A stretch of DNA of 64,000 bases from Thioclava sp. JE_KL1 (GTDB lineage: Bacteria > Pseudomonadota > Alphaproteobacteria > Rhodobacterales > Rhodobacteraceae): assembly GCF_009296265.1 (NCBI RefSeq), contig NZ_WBJS01000001.1, positions 186,001-250,000 on the forward strand, given 5' to 3'. Every line of letters begins with the position of its first letter. The first letter of the stretch is position 1. The translations under genes were made by a program, and so were the position numbers. Under the pieces are notes generated by a model. It was not told the origin of the DNA. It made no database searches and was given only the letters and a program-made list of their open reading frames with translations. Positions 27,727 through 36,361 of this stretch are shown here, in pieces.

Positions 27727-27781
27727 GGATCAGGCCTTTCCTTACGCTCCACCTAGTTCATCGCAGGCCCGGATGGAAGGC

Positions 27782-28420
27782 TTATCCCCCGGCAAAACCC
27801 GATCCCGCGCCCCAGCCGATCAAGGCCTGACCGCCCCAGTAGAGCACCCAGAGCGCGCGCGCCGCCAGCTGTTTGCGGCCCGCGTCGCGCAGCACGAACA
27901 TCTCCAGCGCGAGGATCAGGTCAGAGAGGACGAAGGCGAGGCTGCCCACGATCACCATCAGATAGCCCGCAGGCAGGCCCATCGCCACCGCCGCCATCGC
28001 CACGATGATCCAGATGTAGCTGCGCACCGGCCAGCACAGCCCGCCCGTGCGCGGCAGCAGCCAGAACTCCGCCGACAGCCCCAGGGCGATGAGCGGGATG
28101 GTCCAGGCGGAGGGCCGCGCGCCGATGTCGAGAAACCCCAGAAGATAGGCCAGATGCCCCGCCGCGAAGGCCGCCATGCCGATCAGGAAGGCCCGTTGAC
28201 CGGGGCGCGACAGGGCGAAATCGCCCGCCGCCCCGAGCGCGAGGCCCGCGAGGATCGCAAGCGGCGCGCCCATGGCCGCCGCCATCGGAATCAGCGCCAC
28301 GACGGAGGCGGTCTTCACAAGGGTTTTCGCGCCGCTTTCCCCAGCGCCTGCATGGCGCGCGAGGTAAATCAGCGCGAAGACGGCGGCGATGAGGAGACTG
28401 ATCGGGGCTGCGGACATCAT
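27782..28420 (-). CDS. Lysoplasmalogenase family protein (YhhN/TMEM86-like)
   Basis: This 212-aa membrane protein has eight hydrophobic segments and YhhN-like motifs LGAAGDFALS and VGSLAFVLSDLILA, where the Asp residues are the conserved acidic positions of the family. Characterised members hydrolyse lysoplasmalogens; bacterial substrates are often unknown. The start is ambiguous between ATGs at 28418-28420 and 28415-28417, and a TTG at 28454-28456; ribosome binding sites are weak in each case. Divergent from the AlkB-like gene. Confidence 0.78.
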   Translation of the reverse strand: MMSAAPISLLIAAVFALIYLARHAGAGESGAKTLVKTASVVALIPMAAAMGAPLAILAGLALGAAGDFALSRPGQRAFLIGMAAFAAGHLAYLLGFLDIGARPSAWTIPLIALGLSAEFWLLPRTGGLCWPVRSYIWIIVAMAAVAMGLPAGYLMVIVGSLAFVLSDLILALEMFVLRDAGRKQLAARALWVLYWGGQALIGWGAGSGFAGG

Positions 28421-28512
28421 GGCCACATCTCGCGCAGAAAAGCCCGGCTGCCGCAAGCGGGGTCATAAAAGGGTCGAAATTGGCGAAAGAATAGCGCAAA
28501 ACCATTGCACTA

Positions 28513-29736
28513 TTGAGAGTGAGCGAAGCGGACCCGCAGCACGTGACCCAAGGCAAAGACCCTTCACGCAAGCGCCGCCTGAGCGGAGCAATTGCAAATC
28601 TGCTGCGGCGGTCGCGCGAGATCCCCGGGGTCGACAGTTTCGCGGTCGTGACGCTTCTGCCGGTGCCGCTTCTGCTGGTGGCGGGCGTCTTCGGCGGGAT
28701 CGCGGCCTGGGCGGCACTGGTCTGGATCGGGCTGTGCATCTTTATCCTGGATGAGGCGCTGAAGCATCCCTCTCCCGATGCACCGGAAGGCTCGGAATTT
28801 CCGGCAGCGGATGCGCTCTCGACGACATTGGCGGTGGTGCATTTCGTGCTGCTCGTGCTCGGCGTAGCGGCGATGTCGGGGCATACGCTGCTGGAGGGGC
28901 CAAGCTGGATCGCGGTCTGGCTGGCCTTCGGGCTATTCTTCGGGCAGGTATCGAATTCCAATGCGCATGAGATGATCCATCGCTCGGACAAACGGCTCTT
29001 TCTGCTGGGGAAATGGGTCTATATCTCGCTGCTCTTCGGGCATCACACCTCGGCGCATCGGCTCGTCCATCACCGCTTCGTCGCGACGCCGGACGATCCG
29101 AATTCCGCGCAGCTTGGCGAGGGGTTCTGGTCGTTTGCGCCGCGAGCCTGGATCGGCAGCTTCGTCGGCGGCTACGAGATGGAGCGCAACCGCTTCGCCC
29201 GTCTGCCCGCGATCGATCCGAAAGCGCCGCTGAGCGCGCGGATCAAGGCGAGGATCGCGCGGCTCGGCCCCTACCCGTCCTATCTGCTGGGTGGACTGTG
29301 GTTCGCGGTGCTGTTCGGGATGCTCTTCGGGGCGGAGGGCGTGGTGGCTTACCTGATGCTCTGCGCCTATGCGCAGGTGCAGATCCTGCTCGCCGATTAC
29401 GTCCAGCATTACGGTCTGTCGCGCAAGCGTCGCGGCGATGGCAGCTTCGATCCGGTCGATGCGCATCACAGCTGGGATGCGCCCGCGCCGATCACCTCGC
29501 TGTGGATGCTCAACGCGCCGCGCCATTCGGATCACCACGCGCATCCGGCGCGGGAATACCCGGCGCTGCGGCTTGGCGATCTGACCGAACCGCGGCGGCC
29601 CGTTCTGCCGCGTAGCCTGCCCGCGATGGCGGCGCTGGCGCTGTTCCCGCCGCTCTGGCGCAAGGTCATGGACAAGCGCGTGAAGGCATTGGGCAAAGCG
29701 CAGCCAGTCGGCACCGAAGGGGCGAGCGCGCGCTAG
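28513..29736 (+). CDS. AlkB-type alkane 1-monooxygenase / fatty-acid-desaturase-fold protein
   Basis: This 407-aa integral-membrane di-iron oxygenase carries the three His boxes of alkane hydroxylases: NAHEMIHRSDK, HHTSAHRLVHHRF and the C-terminal NAPRHSDHHAHPAREYPALR, plus the accessory YVQHYGLSR. It has around six membrane helices. AlkB-like enzymes hydroxylate terminal methyl groups of alkanes; other family members act on different hydrophobic substrates. No rubredoxin gene is adjacent. The start is uncertain: TTG at 28513 or GTG at 28519, neither with a good ribosome binding site. Confidence 0.85.
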   Translation: MRVSEADPQHVTQGKDPSRKRRLSGAIANLLRRSREIPGVDSFAVVTLLPVPLLLVAGVFGGIAAWAALVWIGLCIFILDEALKHPSPDAPEGSEFPAADALSTTLAVVHFVLLVLGVAAMSGHTLLEGPSWIAVWLAFGLFFGQVSNSNAHEMIHRSDKRLFLLGKWVYISLLFGHHTSAHRLVHHRFVATPDDPNSAQLGEGFWSFAPRAWIGSFVGGYEMERNRFARLPAIDPKAPLSARIKARIARLGPYPSYLLGGLWFAVLFGMLFGAEGVVAYLMLCAYAQVQILLADYVQHYGLSRKRRGDGSFDPVDAHHSWDAPAPITSLWMLNAPRHSDHHAHPAREYPALRLGDLTEPRRPVLPRSLPAMAALALFPPLWRKVMDKRVKALGKAQPVGTEGASAR

Positions 29737-29791
29737 GCAAGCGGTCTGCGATCTGGCAGGTTGGGTGAAAGACCTTGCCGGAGCCTCCCCC

Positions 29792-30214
29792 ATGCGCCCG
29801 AACCCGATCCTGACTTTATCCCTTGCGGCCTTGGCTCTGATGCCGACGCTTGCGCGTGCCGCCGATCCGCTCGGCCCACCGCTCAATGCGGAGCAATTCG
29901 ATCAGCGGACCGTCGGACGCACAATCACCTATTCGGTCTTCGGCCAACCCTACGGCTCCGAGCAATACAAGCCCGGCCACAAGGTGATCTGGGCCTTCAC
30001 CGAAAGCGAGTGCAAGGAAGGCGACTGGTATCAGGACGGGCAGTATATCTGCTTCGATTACGGCGAATATGCGCCGCTGCAATGCTGGACCTTCTACGAC
30101 ACGGCGCAGGGGCTGCTCGCACAGTTCAAGGGCGATCCCTCGCAGGAACCGCTGGTGAGCCTGTCGGAAAGCCAGGATCCGCTGGTCTGTCAGGGCCCCG
30201 ACGTCGGCGTGTAA
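29792..30214 (+). CDS. Exported protein of unknown function
   Basis: I do not recognise this 140-aa protein. It has a clear signal peptide (ILTLSLAALALMPTLARAA) and a mature domain with four Cys and many aromatic residues, including TVGRTITYSVFGQPYGSEQY and GDWYQDGQYICFDYGEYAPLQCW, which suggests a small disulfide-stabilised periplasmic domain. The ATG at 29792 has GGAG eight bases upstream; an in-frame GTG at 29765 would bury the signal sequence. It lies downstream of the AlkB-like gene and ends three bases before the convergent xseA stop. Confidence 0.75.
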   Translation: MRPNPILTLSLAALALMPTLARAADPLGPPLNAEQFDQRTVGRTITYSVFGQPYGSEQYKPGHKVIWAFTESECKEGDWYQDGQYICFDYGEYAPLQCWTFYDTAQGLLAQFKGDPSQEPLVSLSESQDPLVCQGPDVGV

Positions 30215-30217
30215 GCC

Positions 30218-31798
30218 TCAGAACAGACTGCCCTGAGACGGACCGGGATCGGGCTTTTTCTTCTTCGGCTTCGGCGGGGCCGCGCTGCCGCCCCCGCCCG
30301 GGATGACAGCGAGCTTGCCATCGGCGAACTCGATCTCAAGACCGGGCTGTTTCTCCGCCGCTGCCTGCGAGGTCACCACGCCATCGGGGCCGCGCACCAC
30401 CGCATAGCCGCGCTTGAGCGTCTCGGTATAGCCCAGCGTCTGGCGCATCCGGTCGAGCCGCTCGAGCCGTTCGCGCTGCGCCTCGATCCGTGCGGGAAAG
30501 GAGCGCTCGAGCCGGGCTTCCAGCCCCGCCAGCCGCTCGGCGCCGTCGCGGTTGCGCCGCTGCGCATCGCCGATCATCCGCACCCGCGCCGCATCCAGCC
30601 GCCGCGCAAGCTGCGTGTGATCCTGACCCGCGCGCCGCATCCGCGCCGCAGGTGCCGGCGCCAACCGCGCCGACAGCCCCTCGATCTCGCGCGAGCGATC
30701 CCGAATGAAGCGCCGCAGCAGGTTCGGCGAGATTTGCGCGGCCAGCGGCGCGAAACGTGTATTCTTGCGCAGCACCAGCGTGCGCAGCGCAGGCCCCAGC
30801 CGCTCGGCCCAGAGATCGAAGCTTTGCCGCGCCGGTTGCGTCAGCGCCTCGGGACGGCCCAGCCCGCGCGCCAGATCGCGCAGCCGCTGGCCGCGCTGAT
30901 CGAGCCGCCCGCGCGCCGCCCGCATCATCCGCGTCTGCGCCTCCGACAGCCAAGCGGCCAGTTCGGCGCGCACCGGCACCGCCATTTCCGCAGCCGCCGT
31001 GGGCGTGGGCGCACGCCGGTCGGCGGCGTGATCGACGAGGGTCGTATCGGTCTCGTGGCCCACGGCTGAGATCACCGGGATGTCGCTTTCGGCCACGGCG
31101 CGGACCACGGCTTCTTCGTTGAAGCCCCAGAGGTCTTCGATCGAGCCGCCGCCGCGTGCGACGATGATCAGATCGGGGCGCGGGATCTCCCCGCCCGGCG
31201 CCAGCGCGTTGAAGCCCCGCACCGCGCGCGCCACTTCCGGCGCACAGGCCTGCCCCTGCACCGCCACCGGCCAGATCAGCACATGGCGCGGGAAGCGGTC
31301 GGCGAGCCTGTGCAGAATGTCGCGGATCACCGCGCCCGAGGGCGAGGTCACCACGCCGATCACCTGCGGCAGCCACGGAATCGGTTTCTTGCGGCCCGCG
31401 TCGAACAGCCCCTCGGCGGCCAGCGCCTTGCGGCGCGCCTCCAGCATCGCCATCAGCGCGCCCGCGCCCGCCGGTTCGACATTGTCGACGATCAGCTGAT
31501 ATTTCGACTGGCCCGCGAAAGTCGTCATCCGGCCCGTGGCGATGACCTCCATCCCCTCCTCGGGGCGGACCTGCATCTTCGCCACCTGCCCCTTCCAGCT
31601 GACGGCGGCGATCACCGAGCGGTCGTCCTTGAGGTCGAAATACATATGGCCCGAGCGCGGCATCGACACACGGCCCACTTCGCCACGCACCCGGACGCGG
31701 CCGAATTCGCCCTCGATCACCCGCTTCACCGCCCCCGAAATCTCGGAGACGGTGTAGTCATGCGCGTTCGAGCCGCTTTCGTCGTCGAGAAGGTCCAT
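30218..31798 (-). CDS. xseA: Exodeoxyribonuclease VII large subunit
   Basis: XseA, with XseB, degrades single-stranded DNA bidirectionally. The 526-aa protein has the N-terminal OB-fold (VRGEVGRVSMPRSGHMYFDLKDD), the catalytic core with PWLPQVIGVVTSPSGAVIRD and a RGGGSIEDLWGFNEEAVVRA block, a long coiled region rich in Arg and Ala, and a C-terminal KRGYAVVRGPDG. It ends in a basic Pro/Lys tail (PPKPKKKKPDPG). XseB is not in this window. It is divergent from purD. Confidence 0.94.
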   Translation of the reverse strand: MDLLDDESGSNAHDYTVSEISGAVKRVIEGEFGRVRVRGEVGRVSMPRSGHMYFDLKDDRSVIAAVSWKGQVAKMQVRPEEGMEVIATGRMTTFAGQSKYQLIVDNVEPAGAGALMAMLEARRKALAAEGLFDAGRKKPIPWLPQVIGVVTSPSGAVIRDILHRLADRFPRHVLIWPVAVQGQACAPEVARAVRGFNALAPGGEIPRPDLIIVARGGGSIEDLWGFNEEAVVRAVAESDIPVISAVGHETDTTLVDHAADRRAPTPTAAAEMAVPVRAELAAWLSEAQTRMMRAARGRLDQRGQRLRDLARGLGRPEALTQPARQSFDLWAERLGPALRTLVLRKNTRFAPLAAQISPNLLRRFIRDRSREIEGLSARLAPAPAARMRRAGQDHTQLARRLDAARVRMIGDAQRRNRDGAERLAGLEARLERSFPARIEAQRERLERLDRMRQTLGYTETLKRGYAVVRGPDGVVTSQAAAEKQPGLEIEFADGKLAVIPGGGGSAAPPKPKKKKPDPGPSQGSLF

Positions 31799-31891
31799 AT
31801 GCCTGCCTGCTTGAGCGTTGGTCCGGGGCGCCTTGCCTCAGAGTTTCGCGCAGCTTAGAAGGCGGGAAAGCGAAGGCCAAGGGGGCGAGCG

Positions 31892-33157
31892 ATGAACATT
31901 CTGGTTCTGGGCGGCGGCGGGCGCGAACATGCGCTGGCTTGGGCGATCAAGCAAAATCCGAAATGCGACCGGCTGATCGTGGCCCCGGGCAATGCCGGGA
32001 TCGCGCAGATCGCCGATTGCGCGGCGATCGATCCGAACGATGCGGCGGCGGCGCTGGAACTCTGCGAAGCCAACGCGGTCGATTTCGTGGTGATCGGGCC
32101 GGAAGCGCCGCTCGCCGCGGGCGTGGCCGATGCGCTGCGAGCGCAGAACATCCTGACCTTCGGCCCCTCGGCGGAGGCCGCGAAGCTGGAAGCCTCGAAA
32201 GCCTTCACGAAAGAGATTTGCGACGCCTGCAACGCGCCCACGGCAGCCTATGCCCGCTTCACCAGCGCGGAAGGCGCGAAGGGCTATGTCCGCGAACAGG
32301 GCGCCCCGATCGTAGTGAAGGCTGACGGGCTGGCCGCCGGAAAGGGCGTGATCGTCGCGATGACGCTCGATGAGGCGTTCAATGGCATCGACGAGATTTT
32401 CGGCGGCGCGTTCGGCAGCGCAGGCGCGGAAGTCGTGATCGAGGAATTCATGGAGGGCGAGGAAGCCTCGCTCTTCGTGCTGTGCGATGGCGAGAACGTG
32501 CTCGCCGTGGGCGGTGCGCAGGATCACAAGCGCGTCGGCGAAGGCGATACCGGCCCGAACACCGGCGGCATGGGGGCCTATTCCCCCGCCCCGATCCTGA
32601 GCCCCGAGATCGAGGCGAAGGCGATGGACGAAATCGTCCGCCCCACCGTCGCCGAGATGGCCAAGCGCGGCACCCCGTTCCAGGGCGTGCTCTATGCCGG
32701 GCTGATGATCAAGGATGGCCAGCCGCGGCTCGTGGAATACAACGTGCGCTTCGGCGATCCCGAATGTCAGGTGCTGATGCTGCGGCTCGGCGCACAGGCG
32801 CTCGACCTGCTGCTGGCCTGCGCCGAAGGGCGGCTGAACGAGGTGCAGGCGCAATGGGCCCCCGATCACGCGATGACGGTGGTGATGGCCGCGCAGGGCT
32901 ATCCCGGCGCCTATGAAAAAGGCTCGGTGATCGGCGGGCTCGACGCGCTACCCGAAGACGGCTCGCGCATGGTCTTCCACGCGGGCACCTCTGAGAAAGA
33001 CGGACACGTCGTCGCAAGCGGCGGCCGCGTTCTCAACGTCACCGCCCGCGGCGAGAGCCTGCAGGAAGCGCGCGATCGGGCCTATGAAATGGTCGACGCG
33101 ATCGACTGGCCCGAAGGCTTCTGTCGCCGCGATATCGGCTGGCGCGCGCTGAGCTGA
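31892..33157 (+). CDS. purD: Phosphoribosylamine-glycine ligase
   Basis: PurD joins phosphoribosylamine and glycine using ATP in de novo purine synthesis. The 421-aa ATP-grasp enzyme begins MNILVLGGGGREHALAWA and shows VVKADGLAAGKGVIVA, EEFMEGEEASLF, TGGMGAYSPAP and YNVRFGDPECQ, all conserved in the family. A GGGGGCGAGCG region precedes the ATG. It is monocistronic and followed by a long palindromic repeat. Confidence 0.96.
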   Translation: MNILVLGGGGREHALAWAIKQNPKCDRLIVAPGNAGIAQIADCAAIDPNDAAAALELCEANAVDFVVIGPEAPLAAGVADALRAQNILTFGPSAEAAKLEASKAFTKEICDACNAPTAAYARFTSAEGAKGYVREQGAPIVVKADGLAAGKGVIVAMTLDEAFNGIDEIFGGAFGSAGAEVVIEEFMEGEEASLFVLCDGENVLAVGGAQDHKRVGEGDTGPNTGGMGAYSPAPILSPEIEAKAMDEIVRPTVAEMAKRGTPFQGVLYAGLMIKDGQPRLVEYNVRFGDPECQVLMLRLGAQALDLLLACAEGRLNEVQAQWAPDHAMTVVMAAQGYPGAYEKGSVIGGLDALPEDGSRMVFHAGTSEKDGHVVASGGRVLNVTARGESLQEARDRAYEMVDAIDWPEGFCRRDIGWRALS

Positions 33158-33587
33158 GGCGTGGCAGGGGGCGCAGCCCCCGCTCGCGTTCCGCGAGCCC
33201 CCCGGGATATTTCCACCAAGCCGAACGGGCGCAACGGAACATTAACTACGCTCACGTTATCAAGGATTCGCGGAACAGGCGGGGACGCCGATGACCGCCC
33301 AAGACGAACGTGCCCGGCTCGCCCGCCCTTCTGCGGATCGAGTCGGGTATTTTTCGTTTTCGGCTTGGGTCAAATATCCCGGGGGGCTGGCACAGCCAGC
33401 GGGGGCAGAGCCCCCTCGCTTGGCGCGTCCCAAGATCGCCGGCTCGCTGTCCTCTTGCGTCGCTAGGTGCTTGCAACGCGGCTCGGCGCCGCCTGCCGAA
33501 ACGTCAGGCAGGAAAATTCCTCTTCGCGCAAAATTTCCTCTTGCAGCCTACGCCGCTATCCCCTAAATCCGCCTCCACCGAACCGGC
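33158..33587. other. Intergenic region between purD and tRNA-Gly
   Basis: This 430-base gap is mostly occupied by palindromic repeat copy 2 (33167-33415). The remaining 170 bases before the tRNA contain no convincing gene and presumably hold the tRNA promoter. An additional degenerate GGGTATTTTT at about 33345 resembles half of the repeat core. Confidence 0.6.
33167..33415. repeat. Palindromic intergenic repeat, copy 2 with enlarged centre
   Basis: Outer hairpins GGGGGCGCAGCCCCC (33167-33181) and GGGGGCAGAGCCCCC enclose GCTCGCG/CGCGAGC and CTGGC/GCCAG stems, then CCCGGGATATTT and its inverse AAATATCCCGGG (33372 onward). The palindrome continues inward as CCAAGCCGAA and TTCGGCTTGG. The centre is about 120 bases longer than in copies 1 and 4, as if a sequence had been inserted there. 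Confidence 0.82.
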
Positions 33588-33662
33588 GCGGGCGTAGCTC
33601 AGGGGTAGAGCATAACCTTGCCAAGGTTAGGGTCGGGCGTTCGAATCGCCTCGCCCGCTCCA
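33588..33662 (+). tRNA. tRNA-Gly (anticodon GCC), copy 1
   Basis: A 75-base cloverleaf with acceptor stem GCGGGCG / CGCCCGC, D-loop AGCTCAGGGGTAGAGC, anticodon stem-loop TAACC-TTGCCAA-GGTTA with GCC at 33620-33622, T-arm GGGCGTTCGAATCGCC and an encoded 3' CCA. Confidence 0.97.
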
Positions 33663-33684
33663 GTTCGGTCAAATACCCAAGGAT

Positions 33685-33759
33685 GCGGGCGTAGCTCAGG
33701 GGTAGAGCATAACCTTGCCAAGGTTAGGGTCGGGCGTTCGAATCGCCTCGCCCGCTCCA
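33685..33759 (+). tRNA. tRNA-Gly (anticodon GCC), copy 2
   Basis: Identical to the copy 97 bases upstream over its full length including the encoded CCA, separated by a 22-base spacer. Both are likely transcribed together and end at the terminator at 33766. Confidence 0.97.
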
Positions 33760-33765
33760 ATACAA

Positions 33766-33797
33766 AAAAGCCTCCCTTCGGGGAGGCTTTTGTTTTT
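33766..33797 (+). terminator. Rho-independent terminator of the tRNA-Gly pair
   Basis: Stem AAAAGCCTCCC / GGGAGGCTTTT with a TTCG tetraloop, followed by TGTTTTT. It lies seven bases after the second tRNA. Confidence 0.93.
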
Positions 33798-33886
33798 CCG
33801 CCCCACTGCCCGTCAATCGACATGCCCCCGCTTGAGCGCGCCCCCTGCCCCGGCCTATAAGGCGGTGAGTTTCAAGGAGGCGCCCA

Positions 33887-34474
33887 ATGCGCAAAGCCAC
33901 CATCAGCCGCAAGACCGCCGAGACCGAGATCAGCGTCGAGATCGATCTCGATGGCACCGGTCAATTCGATAACAAGACGGGCGTGGGCTTCTTCGACCAC
34001 ATGCTCGACCAGCTCGCGCGGCATTCGCTGATCGACATGACCGTGCGCGCGAAGGGCGACCTGCATATCGACGACCACCACACGGTCGAGGACACCGGGA
34101 TCGCGCTGGGTCAGGCGCTGGTGCAGGCGCTCGGCGACAAGCGCGGCATCCGCCGCTACGGCCATTTCGCGCTGGCGATGGATGACACGCAGGTGCAATG
34201 CGCGCTGGACCTGTCCGCGCGCCCGTTCTTCGTGTGGAATTGCGACATGCCCTCGCCGAAGATCGGCACGTTCGACACCGAGCTGGTGCGCGAGTTCTTC
34301 CAGGCGCTCGCCACCCATGGCGGGATCACGCTGCATATCGACCGCGTGCATGGCTTCAACAGCCACCACATTGCCGAAGCCGCGTTCAAATCGGTCGCCC
34401 GCGCCCTACGCATGGCGGTCGAGACCGATCCGCGTATGGGCGGCGTGCTGCCTTCGACCAAAGGGGCACTTTGA
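33887..34474 (+). CDS. hisB: Imidazoleglycerol-phosphate dehydratase
   Basis: HisB (monofunctional dehydratase form, 195 aa) catalyses the sixth step of histidine synthesis. The manganese-binding His/Glu motifs are [27 protein letters not shown], and [22 protein letters not shown] precedes the ATG. It is coupled to hisH by a one-base TGATG overlap and begins a his block hisB-hisH-Dph6-like. Confidence 0.96.
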   Translation: MRKATISRKTAETEISVEIDLDGTGQFDNKTGVGFFDHMLDQLARHSLIDMTVRAKGDLHIDDHHTVEDTGIALGQALVQALGDKRGIRRYGHFALAMDDTQVQCALDLSARPFFVWNCDMPSPKIGTFDTELVREFFQALATHGGITLHIDRVHGFNSHHIAEAAFKSVARALRMAVETDPRMGGVLPSTKGAL

Positions 34475-35112
34475 TGCTCACGGCACTTGTCGATTACGAT
34501 TCGGGCAACCTGCACTCGGCCGAGAAGGCGTTTCAGCGCATGGCGAACGAGACCGGCCACGGCACGATCGTCGTGACCTCGGAGCCCGACGTCGTCGCGC
34601 GCGCCGATCGGATCGTGCTGCCGGGCGACGGGGCGTTTCCGTCCTGCAGCGCGGCGCTCTATCGCTTCGAGGGGCTGGCGCAGGCGATCGAAGAGGCGGT
34701 GATCGTGAAAGGCCGCCCCTTCCTCGGGATCTGCATCGGCATGCAGATGCTGGCGACGCGCGGGCTCGAGTTCCGCGAGACCGAGGGGTTCGGCTGGATC
34801 CCCGGAGAAGTGGTGAAGATCGAGCCTTCCGATCCGTCGATGAAGGTCCCGCATATGGGCTGGAACGATCTGGTGGTCGGCTACAATCACCCGGTGCTGA
34901 AAGGCATCAACACCGGCGATCACGCCTATTTCGTGCATAGCTACCACTTCAACGTAGCCGAGCCCGAACACCGTCTGGCCTATGCCGAATATGGCGCCGA
35001 GATCACCGCGATCGTGGGCCGCGACAATATCGTCGGCACCCAGTTTCACCCGGAGAAATCTCAGGCCACCGGTTTGCGGCTGATCGCGAACTTCCTCGGC
35101 TGGAAACCCTGA
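34474..35112 (+). CDS. hisH: Imidazole glycerol phosphate synthase glutaminase subunit
   Basis: HisH supplies ammonia from glutamine to HisF. The 212-aa class I amidotransferase has the nucleophile Cys87 in FLGICIGMQML and the His/Glu pair in TQFHPEKSQ. Its start overlaps the hisB stop and its stop overlaps the next start, both as TGATG. Its partner hisF is not adjacent but at 51.5 kb. Confidence 0.95.
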   Translation: MLTALVDYDSGNLHSAEKAFQRMANETGHGTIVVTSEPDVVARADRIVLPGDGAFPSCSAALYRFEGLAQAIEEAVIVKGRPFLGICIGMQMLATRGLEFRETEGFGWIPGEVVKIEPSDPSMKVPHMGWNDLVVGYNHPVLKGINTGDHAYFVHSYHFNVAEPEHRLAYAEYGAEITAIVGRDNIVGTQFHPEKSQATGLRLIANFLGWKP

Positions 35113-35777
35113 TGGCGCCCAAGGCGGTTCTGTCGTGGTCCTCGGGCAAGGATTGCGCGATGGCGCTCCATGCTTGCCGCACGGAAGGTCACGCGGATGT
35201 CGTGGCGCTGCTGTCCACGACCAACGAGGCTTTCGACCGGGTCGCGATGCACGGCACGCGCAATGAGCTGCTGCGCCGTCAGGCGAAGGCCGTGGGCCTG
35301 CCGCTGATCGAGGTGCCGCTGCCCTGGCCCTGCTCGAACGAGGATTACGAGGCGCGGATGGCCTCTGCCATGGATCAGGTGAAGGCGCTTGGCGTCGAGA
35401 CGATGGTCTTCGGCGATCTCTTCCTCGAAGACGTGCGCGATTACCGGATCGAGAAGCTGAAACCGCTGGGCGTCGAGGCGCTCTTCCCGCTCTGGCAGCG
35501 CCCCACGGATCAGCTCGCGCGCGAGATGATCGCGGCGGGGTTCGTGACCCATCTGGTGACGGTGGATCCGAGCAAGCTCGACCCCAGCTTCGCGGGGCGG
35601 CAGTTCGATGAAGGCCTGCTGGCCGATCTGCCCGAAGGCGTCGATCCCTGCGGCGAGAATGGCGAGTTTCACACCGCCGTCAGCGCGGGCCCGACCTTCG
35701 ACGCGCCGATCCCGGTGCGGGTGGGCGAGACGGTGATGCGCGACGGCTTTGCCTACGCAGACCTGATCCCCGAGTAA
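35112..35777 (+). CDS. Dph6-related ATP pyrophosphatase (adenine nucleotide alpha hydrolase)
   Basis: This 221-aa protein is a PP-loop ATPase related to diphthine-ammonia ligase: VLSWSSGKDCAMALH (PP-loop SSGKD), VFGDLFLEDVRDYR, ALFPLWQRPTDQLAREM, and the C-terminal DPCGENGEFHTAV are all family signatures. Bacteria lack diphthamide on their elongation factor, so the real substrate, probably an amidation through acyl adenylate, is unknown. It is co-translated with hisH (TGATG overlap), between hisH and the downstream hisA region. Confidence 0.85.
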   Translation: MAPKAVLSWSSGKDCAMALHACRTEGHADVVALLSTTNEAFDRVAMHGTRNELLRRQAKAVGLPLIEVPLPWPCSNEDYEARMASAMDQVKALGVETMVFGDLFLEDVRDYRIEKLKPLGVEALFPLWQRPTDQLAREMIAAGFVTHLVTVDPSKLDPSFAGRQFDEGLLADLPEGVDPCGENGEFHTAVSAGPTFDAPIPVRVGETVMRDGFAYADLIPE

Positions 35778-35829
35778 GCCCGGCGAGAAATCCCGGCCCG
35801 CCGCGTCATCGCAGGGGCCGGGGAATACA

Positions 35830-36216
35830 TCACTTCACGCGCTGCCAGTCCTGCGACTTGCAGAACAGGCCGCCCGCCACGCAACCGGCCAGCGCCATCG
35901 CGTTGCCGTTCACGGTGACCTTGCCGAGGTAGATCTTGTTGTTGGACGGGCGCCAGACCTTGCCCTGGTATTTGTTGTTGCCCTTCGGCTCCATCCCGAT
36001 CACGAGCTGCTTGCCGAGGTTCTCCGACTTGTATTCGCCGCCATCCTTGAAGGTCTTCACGATGGTGCCGCAGAACTTCGACCCGCAGGGCGCGATGTCC
36101 ACATAGGCATAGGCGCCGTCATCGGGCTGCGTTTTCCAGGTGCCCTCGATCGGGTCGGCAAGCGCCGCGCCTGCGCCCAGTGCCAGGGTCGCTGCGGCGA
36201 TCATCAAAGTCTTCAT
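35830..36216 (-). CDS. DUF2147 family exported protein
   Basis: This 128-aa periplasmic protein has a signal peptide (MIAAATLALGAGAALA) followed by the DUF2147 core: DPIEGTWKTQPDDGAYAYVDIAPCGSKFCGTIVK, a GKVWRPSNNKIYLGKVTVNG beta block, and a closing AGCVAGGLFCKSQDWQRV. Four Cys may form disulfides. Function unknown; the fold is lipocalin-like. It is transcribed opposite to the his genes that flank it. Confidence 0.87.
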   Translation of the reverse strand: MKTLMIAAATLALGAGAALADPIEGTWKTQPDDGAYAYVDIAPCGSKFCGTIVKTFKDGGEYKSENLGKQLVIGMEPKGNNKYQGKVWRPSNNKIYLGKVTVNGNAMALAGCVAGGLFCKSQDWQRVK

Positions 36217-36361
36217 GGCAAATCTCCTCCCTTTTGCCTGCTGGCCGCATCAGGCCATACAAGAGCGATTCCCGGCAAGACTGACGTGACGTCCGCGTCA
36301 GGCTTGGAAAATCCGCGAACCCGTGGCAAGAGGCATCGCGACAGTTCAGGAGTGCCCACAG

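Noticed and set aside
26173-27756. 527-codon plus-strand frame opposite ftsY
   Set aside because: It is a shadow caused by GC-rich third positions; ftsY on the other strand has complete NG-domain motifs.
33588-33759. Tandem 97-base repeats as a possible CRISPR-like array
   Set aside because: The two units fold as complete tRNAs with encoded CCA; there are no spacers or cas genes.
33599-33823. Open frame on the minus strand across the tRNA-Gly pair
   Set aside because: It is the antisense of the tRNA genes and gives the familiar spurious peptide GEAIRTPDPNLGKV. No ribosome binding site; explained fully by the tRNAs.
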